From NCBI GenBank assembly GCA_947623765.1, contig CANQIG010000057.1, positions 1-9,540 on the forward strand: a stretch of DNA of 9,540 nucleotides, given 5' to 3'. Shown piece after piece: positions 5,972 through 9,540 of this stretch. Both the position numbers and the translations under genes were made by a program. Every line of letters starts with the position of its first letter. Positions within the stretch are counted from its first letter, which is position 1. The notes beneath the pieces were generated by a model, which did not search any database, was not told the DNA's origin, and saw nothing but the letters and a program-made list of their open reading frames with translations. The DNA comes from an uncultured Clostridia bacterium. GTDB lineage: Bacteria > Bacillota > Clostridia > Oscillospirales > Acutalibacteraceae.

Positions 5972-6651
5972 GACGCGCTCTCGAAGCGGTAGCCCACGCC
6001 GCGCAGCGTCACGATGTTCTTCGCGTACGGCCCGAGGCTCCGGCGCAGCAGCTTGATGTGGGTGTCGAGCGTGCGGTCGTCGCCGTAGAAATCGTAGCCC
6101 CAGACGTTCGTGATGAGCTTCTCCCGCGTGAGGGCGATGTTGCGGTTCTGCACCATGTAGAAGAGCAGGTCGTACTCCTTCGGGGAGAGGTCGGCGCGCA
6201 CGCCGTCGATCAGCACGATGCGGCCGGTGAAGTCGATCTCGAGCCCTTCGGTGCGGAAGACCTCGTGCGCCGGTTCCGCGCTGCGGCGGACGCGGTTCAT
6301 CACGGCGTTGACCCGCAGCATGAGCTCCTTCGGCGAGAAGGGCTTGACGACGTAGTCGTCGACGCCGAGCTCGAACCCGTGGATCTTGTCGTATTCCTCG
6401 CCGCGCGCCGAGAGCATGATGACCGCGGGCGACGCGATCTTTTTGATCTCCGCGACGGCGGAAAAGCCGTCGAGCTCGGGCATCATCACGTCCATGATGA
6501 CGATGTCGAAAGCGTTCGGCGACCGGCGGAAGAGCGAGACGGCCTCCATCCCGTTTTCCGCCTCCGTGACGGTGTGGCCCTCGAATTCGGCGTATTTGCG
6601 GATGAGCAGGCGGATCCGCGCTTCGTCGTCTACAACAAGAATTTTATACAT
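5968..6651 (-). CDS. OmpR/PhoB-family response regulator
   Basis: The product is 227 residues. The receiver domain begins MYKILVVDDE with the acidic pair Asp8/Asp9, phosphorylation site Asp54 in IVIMDVMMPELDG, switch Ser81 in MLSARG and Lys103 in VVKPF. A winged-helix DNA-binding domain (about 130-227) contains LSPKEYDLLFYMVQN, ALTREKLITNVWGYDFYGDDRTLDTHI (split across helices) and the terminal GVGYRFE. The ATG at 6651 has a very strong ribosome-binding site, GGAGGAGGAAC, directly before it. The frame is open upstream to 7188, but that part is repeat-rich leader and is excluded. It is the first gene of the operon and partners the kinase that follows. It should bind direct repeats as a dimer and control transcription; autoregulation is plausible because TTCACA direct repeats lie at its promoter. 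The regulon is unknown. Confidence 0.95.
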   Translation of the reverse strand: MYKILVVDDEARIRLLIRKYAEFEGHTVTEAENGMEAVSLFRRSPNAFDIVIMDVMMPELDGFSAVAEIKKIASPAVIMLSARGEEYDKIHGFELGVDDYVVKPFSPKELMLRVNAVMNRVRRSAEPAHEVFRTEGLEIDFTGRIVLIDGVRADLSPKEYDLLFYMVQNRNIALTREKLITNVWGYDFYGDDRTLDTHIKLLRRSLGPYAKNIVTLRGVGYRFESAS

Positions 6652-6663
6652 GGTTCCTCCTCC

Positions 6664-6682
6664 GCTTTTCCAAAGGAAAAGC
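6664..6682 (-). other. Hairpin just upstream of the regulator's ribosome-binding site
   Basis: GCTTTTCC and GGAAAAGC form a perfect 8-bp stem over TTT on the minus strand, ending only a few bases before GGAGGAGG. No T tract follows, so it is not a terminator. It may stabilise the mRNA or affect initiation; this is inference. Confidence 0.55.
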
Positions 6683-7110
6683 TGGGTCAAAGTCCGGTTC
6701 GGCGCGTTTTGCGGGCGCGGGGAGAGCCCGCGCGCGGGAAACGCGAAGATAAGCTGGGGTGGATGGGTTGGACGGCAGGGTGCCGCAAAAAAGTGCTGAG
6801 ATTGGCAATTCTGGCGGCTTGGCGCGGGTCGGTGACCTCGGCGGGCGCGGCAAACAGGGCGCGGGGAGGTCATCGTTTTGGCGGCGCGGCGCGCCGGAAC
6901 GCGCAAAGAGCGATAAAAGTGAGCCGGTTCGCGCGGAGTTTGTTGATAGGCGCGGTGCGGGACGGTGGCCTCCGTGGGTGCAGGCTGGCAGAGAGCCATT
7001 TTCGCTGGTGCGCGCGCAGATTGCGGATCGGGTCGCGCGGCGTTTGTTGGTAAGCGCGGCGGTGGATGGCCTTGGCGGGCGCGGCAAACAGGGCGCGGGC
7101 GGTCGATCGA
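6683..7110 (-). repeat. Long regulator leader with degenerate internal repeats
   Basis: If the promoter at 7116-7121 is used, the regulator mRNA has a leader of about 460 nt. It holds an exact 26-bp direct repeat beginning GGCGGGCGCGGCAAACAGG at 6840-6865 and 7074-7099. A second near-exact pair, GCGCGG-N-GTTTGTTG-N-TA-N-GCGCGG, lies at 6931-6955 and 7035-7059. These look like remains of tandem duplications. I see no second gene: open frames exist on both strands but lack ribosome-binding sites and family features. No known riboswitch core was recognised. Confidence 0.7.
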
Positions 7111-7115
7111 GTTCA

Positions 7116-7147
7116 AGTATACAGGGGATATGTGAATACATTGTGAA
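7116..7147 (-). promoter_or_regulatory. Two-component operon promoter with PhoP-like TTCACA direct repeats
   Basis: On the minus strand TATACT (7121-7116) is a good -10 box. Upstream lie two copies of TTCACA at 7147-7142 and 7136-7131, separated by 5 nt, an 11-bp period. No good -35 hexamer is found at 17 nt. OmpR-family regulators such as Bacillus PhoP bind TT(A/C/T)A(C/T)A repeats with 4-6 nt gaps at this position, so the regulator may activate its own operon. The spacing is seen; the binding is inference. Confidence 0.55.
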
Positions 7148-7177
7148 AATTGGGGGAAAGCTCTGCGAGGAGAGAAA

Positions 7178-7254
7178 GTTTTTGGCAAAAACCACGGAGA
7201 CCCCCACTAAAAGATGTGTGTTTTTCTCGGAAAACCACAATTTCGTGTGTTTTC
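7178..7254. promoter_or_regulatory. Inverted and direct repeats between the divergent promoters
   Basis: This AT-richer segment contains a perfect palindrome GTTTTTGGCAAAAAC (7178-7192), a direct repeat GTGTGTTTTTC / GTGTGTTTTC (7216-7226 and 7245-7254), and an inverted repeat GAAAACCAC / GTGTGTTTTC (7230-7238 and 7245-7254, one bulged T). TGGGGG (7151-7156) and CCCCCA (7201-7206) flank the palindrome. It sits upstream of both promoters, so operator sites are more likely than RNA structures. No known binding consensus was recognised. Confidence 0.4.
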
Positions 7255-7276
7255 AAAAAAAGTTTTCATTTTCCTG

Positions 7277-7305
7277 TTGACAAAACCGTCGGTTTGCGGT
7301 ACTAT
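7277..7305 (+). promoter_or_regulatory. Promoter of the cytidylate kinase-like gene
   Basis: TTGACA (7277-7282) is an exact -35 hexamer, followed after 17 nt by TACTAT (7300-7305) as the -10 box. The transcript should start near 7312, giving a leader of about 90 nt before the ATG at 7405. Confidence 0.75.
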
Positions 7306-7404
7306 ATTTATAGAAAATCCATAGATTTCTTTACACAGCGAATGGAATCTTTAGGATGTTTTCAACATTTTCCCGCAGTTTTGCGGCGGAAAGGGGAAGA
7401 TATC

Positions 7405-8022
7405 ATGTTACCGGTTATTACGATCGCACGGCAATACGGCAGCGGCGGGCACGAGATCGGCGAGCGTGTCGCGGAGAAGCTGAACATTCCCCTGCTGGAC
7501 AAGCAGCTGATCGCCCTCGCGGCGAAGCAGAGCGGCCTCTCCGAGGAGGTCTTCCAGCGCGCCGACGAAAAGGCGGGCAGCAGCCTCCTGTACTCCATGG
7601 TCATGGGCAACTACACCTTCGGCAGCCGGATCACCGGCGTCAACGAGATGCCCATCAACGACAAGCTCTTCCTGCTGCAGAACGACATCATCAAGAAGAA
7701 GGCCGACGAGGGCCCGTTCGTCGTCATCGGGCGGTGCGCGGACTACATCCTCAGGGAGTACAAGAACGTCTTCCATGTGTTCATCCATGCGAACAAGGAG
7801 GCGCGGATCGACCGGATCGTGCGCAAGGGGCTCGCGGAGCCGAAGAAGGCGCCCGAGGTCATCGTGAAGCGCGACAAGCAGCGCGCGAACTACTACAATT
7901 TCTACTCCAACCGCCGCTGGGACGATCTCTCGAACTACCACCTGACGCTGGACTCCTCCCTCTACACCGTGGACGAGGCCGCGGACGTCATCATCGCCGC
8001 CGTCAACGCGCGCAAGGCGTGA
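7405..8022 (+). CDS. Cytidylate kinase-like family protein
   Basis: The product is 205 residues. It opens MLPVITIARQYGSGGHEIG, a P-loop-like nucleotide-binding motif in which GSGG (12-15) replaces the usual GxxGxGKS. It also contains FVVIGRCADYILRE (105-118) and an arginine/lysine-rich lid-like segment with RDKQRANYYNFYSNRRW. This pattern marks the cytidylate kinase 2 family, common in Clostridia and distinct from housekeeping Cmk. Members are presumed to be small nucleotide or nucleoside kinases, but I know of no established substrate, so the function stays open. The start at 7405 is preceded by AAGGGGAAG at suitable spacing and matches the family N-terminus. The open frame extends to about 7150 but would translate the promoter region. 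The gene is monocistronic: its own promoter lies upstream and a strong terminator about 50 nt downstream. It is transcribed divergently from the two-component operon. Confidence 0.92.
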   Translation: MLPVITIARQYGSGGHEIGERVAEKLNIPLLDKQLIALAAKQSGLSEEVFQRADEKAGSSLLYSMVMGNYTFGSRITGVNEMPINDKLFLLQNDIIKKKADEGPFVVIGRCADYILREYKNVFHVFIHANKEARIDRIVRKGLAEPKKAPEVIVKRDKQRANYYNFYSNRRWDDLSNYHLTLDSSLYTVDEAADVIIAAVNARKA

Positions 8023-8074
8023 CGGACTGAATTTGAGTTTACCTACCTTTCATATTTTTCATTTTTTATCCCTT

Positions 8075-8110
8075 CAGAAAAAGAGGCCGCGCCCGCGGTC
8101 TCTTTTTCTG
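8075..8110 (+). terminator. Strong intrinsic terminator after the kinase-like gene
   Basis: CAGAAAAAGAGGCCGC (8075-8090) pairs over its full length with GCGGTCTCTTTTTCTG (8095-8110), a 16-bp stem with one G-U pair and a GCCC loop. The descending arm supplies TCTTTTTCTG, so the hairpin carries its own U-rich 3' side. The A-rich ascending arm could also give some termination on the other strand. Confidence 0.9.
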
Positions 8111-8233
8111 TTTGGAGGAGAGGGCGGAGGCGATGGGGATTTGGCCGGCTGCTCCGTGGACGGGAGAGAGAGAGGAAAAAGAGTTGCGAAGCGGGGGTTG
8201 GTAGGAGTTGCGGGTTGGCAGAGACTTTGCGGC
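8111..8233. other. Non-coding spacer
   Basis: This is purine-rich DNA with GAGAGAGAGAGG-type runs and short GTTGCG/GTTGG repeats. No convincing ribosome-binding site plus start, promoter or RNA structure was seen. Together with 8234-8700 it forms a roughly 590-nt gene-free stretch. Confidence 0.5.
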
Positions 8234-8367
8234 GGACGGCGGGAGAGATAAATATTATGCGACGGGTCTACGAGAGGTTTGCGGGGGCTGTTTTGTGCGG
8301 AGGCGCTGGGTTAGACCTGCGGCGGGCGGTTTCTCCGGAGGACGGCGGGAGAGAAAAATATTATGCG
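8234..8367. repeat. Tandem pair with GGACGGCGGGAGAGA motif, 106-bp period
   Basis: GGACGGCGGGAGAGA followed by an A/T-rich AAATATTATGCG core occurs at 8234-8261 and again at 8340-8367, differing in the T/A after the shared GAGAGA. A distant third relative may be CGGCGGGACCGCAGAAAGG near 8665. It looks like an eroded tandem duplication. No function is apparent. Confidence 0.7.
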
Positions 8368-8422
8368 GCGGGGCCTGTTGGTTCGCTTCCTGTTCGGCGG
8401 GTCGTGATGGAATGGTGGGCGG

Positions 8423-8593
8423 CTTTTCGGCGGGATGAGCAGGGCGAAAAAATGGAGGACAAGGTCTGGTGGGGTTGAGAGAGCCGTGCGGGGACGCGTG
8501 GGCTTTTCCGGGCGGCTGGGCCGTGTCTGGACTTGCAGCTTTTCGGTGGACGGGCAGGGCAAAAAATGGAGGACAAGGTCTGGTGGGGTTGAG
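8423..8593. repeat. Tandem pair with exact 33-bp core, ~115-bp period
   Basis: CTTTTCGG starts both copies (8423 and 8539), and both end in an identical 33-bp stretch (8447-8479 and 8561-8593) that begins AAAAAATGGAGGACAAGG and ends GGGGTTGAG. The sequence between is diverged. Each core contains an 8-codon open frame, Met-Glu-Asp-Lys-Val-Trp-Trp-Gly-stop, without a clear ribosome-binding site. I treat it as a repeat rather than a gene. Confidence 0.8.
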
Positions 8594-8707
8594 GCGGGGC
8601 CGGGTCGCGCCGTGCGAGTGCTGTCAGTGCGATGGGCCGCGCCGGGGACGGCGGGGCGCGCTTTCGGCGGGACCGCAGAAAGGAAAAATTTTTGCGGGGC
8701 GGTTCTG

Positions 8708-8737
8708 TTGGACTTTGCGGGAGGTTCGTGCTATAAT
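8708..8737 (+). promoter_or_regulatory. Extended -10 promoter of the apbE-type gene
   Basis: TGCTATAAT (8729-8737) is an extended -10 with an exact TATAAT. TTGGAC lies 18 nt upstream (8708-8713) as a partial -35 box. Transcription should start near 8744, about 60 nt before the ATG. Confidence 0.75.
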
Positions 8738-8804
8738 GGGGACGGGCGCTTTGGCGCGGCAGGGGACCGGCGGCCGCGTTTTGCGGGAGAATGGAGAAGA
8801 CGGG

Positions 8805-9540
8805 ATGAAGGCGATACAGGCGAAAGAAAGATGGACGGAGCTTTCGGAGCGGCAGTGGAAGCGTCTCGCGGCGGCGGGACTGGCGCTCCTTTTTGTCGTG
8901 GTGCTCGTCCTCGCGCTCTTCCCGCTGCTCGACGGCGGGACGCCCGCCGAGATCGTGACGTACGCCATGGGCAGCTACGTGCAGCAGACGGTCTACGGCG
9001 GGGACGGCGACGAGATCGCGGCGCGCGCGGCGAGCATCGTGCAGGCGCTCGAGAACGAGATCTCTTGGCGCGCCGTCGGCGGGGACATCCAGCGGCTGAA
9101 CGAGCACGCGGGGAACGACTGGATCGAGCTCTCTGCGGAGACGGTCGGGCTCCTCGCCCTCGCGCAGGAGGTCTGCGAGAAGAGCGGCGGCGCGTTCGAC
9201 GTGACCGTCGCGCCGCTCACGCATCTCTGGGATTTTGACGACGCGAAGAACGAGGTCCCCGACGCGGCGGAGATCGCGGAGCGGCTGCAGTACGTCGGCG
9301 GGGAATACCTCCGGCTGGACTTAACTGAAAACACCGCCTCGCTCAAAAACACGGGGAACGCTGTGGATCTCGGCGGGCTCGGGAAGGGCGCGGCGTGCGA
9401 CGCGGCGCTCGAGGTGTACCGGGACGAGGGCGCGAAGGCCGCGGTGATCGCCGTCGGCGGCAGCATCGGGGTGTACGGGACGAAGTCGGCGGGCGGCAGC
9501 TGGAACATCGCGGTGCGCGACCCGAACGGCGAGGGCTCTG
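8805..9540 (+). CDS. apbE: ApbE-family FAD:protein FMN transferase, N-terminal part (3' end outside window)
   Basis: 245 residues are visible. A positively charged start is followed by one hydrophobic helix (about 22-42) without a lipobox cysteine, so the protein is probably anchored in the membrane by an uncleaved or signal-type helix with the catalytic domain outside. Family motifs follow in order: AMGSYVQQTVYG, EISWRAVGGDIQRLN, SGGAFDVTVAPL (127-138), VDLGGLGKGAACD (187-199) and VIAVGGSIGVYG. ApbE enzymes use FAD to attach FMN to a Thr or Ser of target proteins such as the NqrC/RnfG subunits of ion-pumping redox complexes or other extracytoplasmic flavoproteins. The target is not in this window. 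The metal-binding residues near the C-terminus are also outside it. The ATG at 8805 has GGAG eight bases upstream. A 5-codon open frame (8791-8808) overlaps that ribosome-binding site and ends in ATGA on the start codon; this is probably chance. Confidence 0.93.
   Translation, partial: MKAIQAKERWTELSERQWKRLAAAGLALLFVVVLVLALFPLLDGGTPAEIVTYAMGSYVQQTVYGGDGDEIAARAASIVQALENEISWRAVGGDIQRLNEHAGNDWIELSAETVGLLALAQEVCEKSGGAFDVTVAPLTHLWDFDDAKNEVPDAAEIAERLQYVGGEYLRLDLTENTASLKNTGNAVDLGGLGKGAACDAALEVYRDEGAKAAVIAVGGSIGVYGTKSAGGSWNIAVRDPNGEGS

Noticed and set aside
4607..5992. 461-residue plus-strand open frame antisense to the sensor kinase
   Set aside because: It is a typical high-GC antisense shadow. The opposite strand encodes a full HAMP-HisKA-HATPase protein.
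6652..7188. N-terminal extension of the response regulator
   Set aside because: The receiver domain begins exactly at the ATG at 6651 behind a very strong Shine-Dalgarno sequence. The extension crosses the likely promoter and repeats.
7150..7404. N-terminal extension of the cytidylate kinase-like protein
   Set aside because: It would translate the -35/-10 promoter region. The family N-terminus starts at 7405.
8215..8478. 87-codon plus-strand open frame starting at TTG
   Set aside because: It lies entirely within tandem repeats, uses a weak start, and its translation shows no family features.
8361..9224. Minus-strand open frame opposite the apbE-type gene
   Set aside because: It is an Arg/Pro-rich shadow of the ApbE coding strand and of intergenic repeats, without a ribosome-binding site or motifs.

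Overview
The window is GC-rich DNA from an endospore-forming, Gram-positive bacterium. A high-GC member of the Clostridia (gut Oscillospirales type) fits best. That placement is an inference from a clear spoIIE gene, a T-box leader, strong Shine-Dalgarno sequences and consensus sigma-A-type promoters. Coding sequence uses mostly G/C in third positions, so almost every frame on both strands stays open and many long open frames are not genes.

Layout: (1) 1-660, minus strand: the N-terminal 220 residues of a fold-type I PLP aminotransferase. It lies behind a T-box leader (about 692-982) and a promoter with exact TTGACA and TATAAT hexamers (988-1016). (2) about 1023-1696: four tandem copies of a non-coding unit of roughly 175 bp. 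(3) 1870-4185, plus strand: spoIIE, the membrane PP2C phosphatase that activates sigma-F. (4) 4177-4611: three tandem copies of a block made of an intrinsic terminator plus the 3' end of the neighbouring histidine kinase gene. (5) 4520-6651, minus strand: a response regulator and sensor kinase pair whose genes overlap by 4 nt (ATGA). (6) 6652-7404: a long repeat-bearing regulator leader, then divergent promoters with several short repeats between them. (7) 7405-8022, plus strand: a cytidylate kinase-like P-loop protein with a strong terminator at 8075-8110. (8) 8111-8700: non-coding DNA with two more tandem duplications. (9) 8805-9540, plus strand: the start of an ApbE-type FAD:protein FMN transferase with a membrane anchor and an extended -10 promoter.

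The genes do not form a single pathway. SpoIIE belongs to sporulation, the two-component pair is signalling of unknown stimulus, the aminotransferase is under tRNA-sensing control, and ApbE flavinylates extracytoplasmic redox proteins. spoIIE and the two-component operon converge, with the terminator array between them. The regulator operon and the kinase-like gene diverge from a shared control region.

The most unusual feature is the terminator and kinase-tail triplication at 4177-4611. More broadly, all four large intergenic stretches carry decayed tandem duplications of unrelated sequence, which suggests that this genome readily makes tandem duplications between genes. I found no mobile element, CRISPR array, rRNA or tRNA gene.
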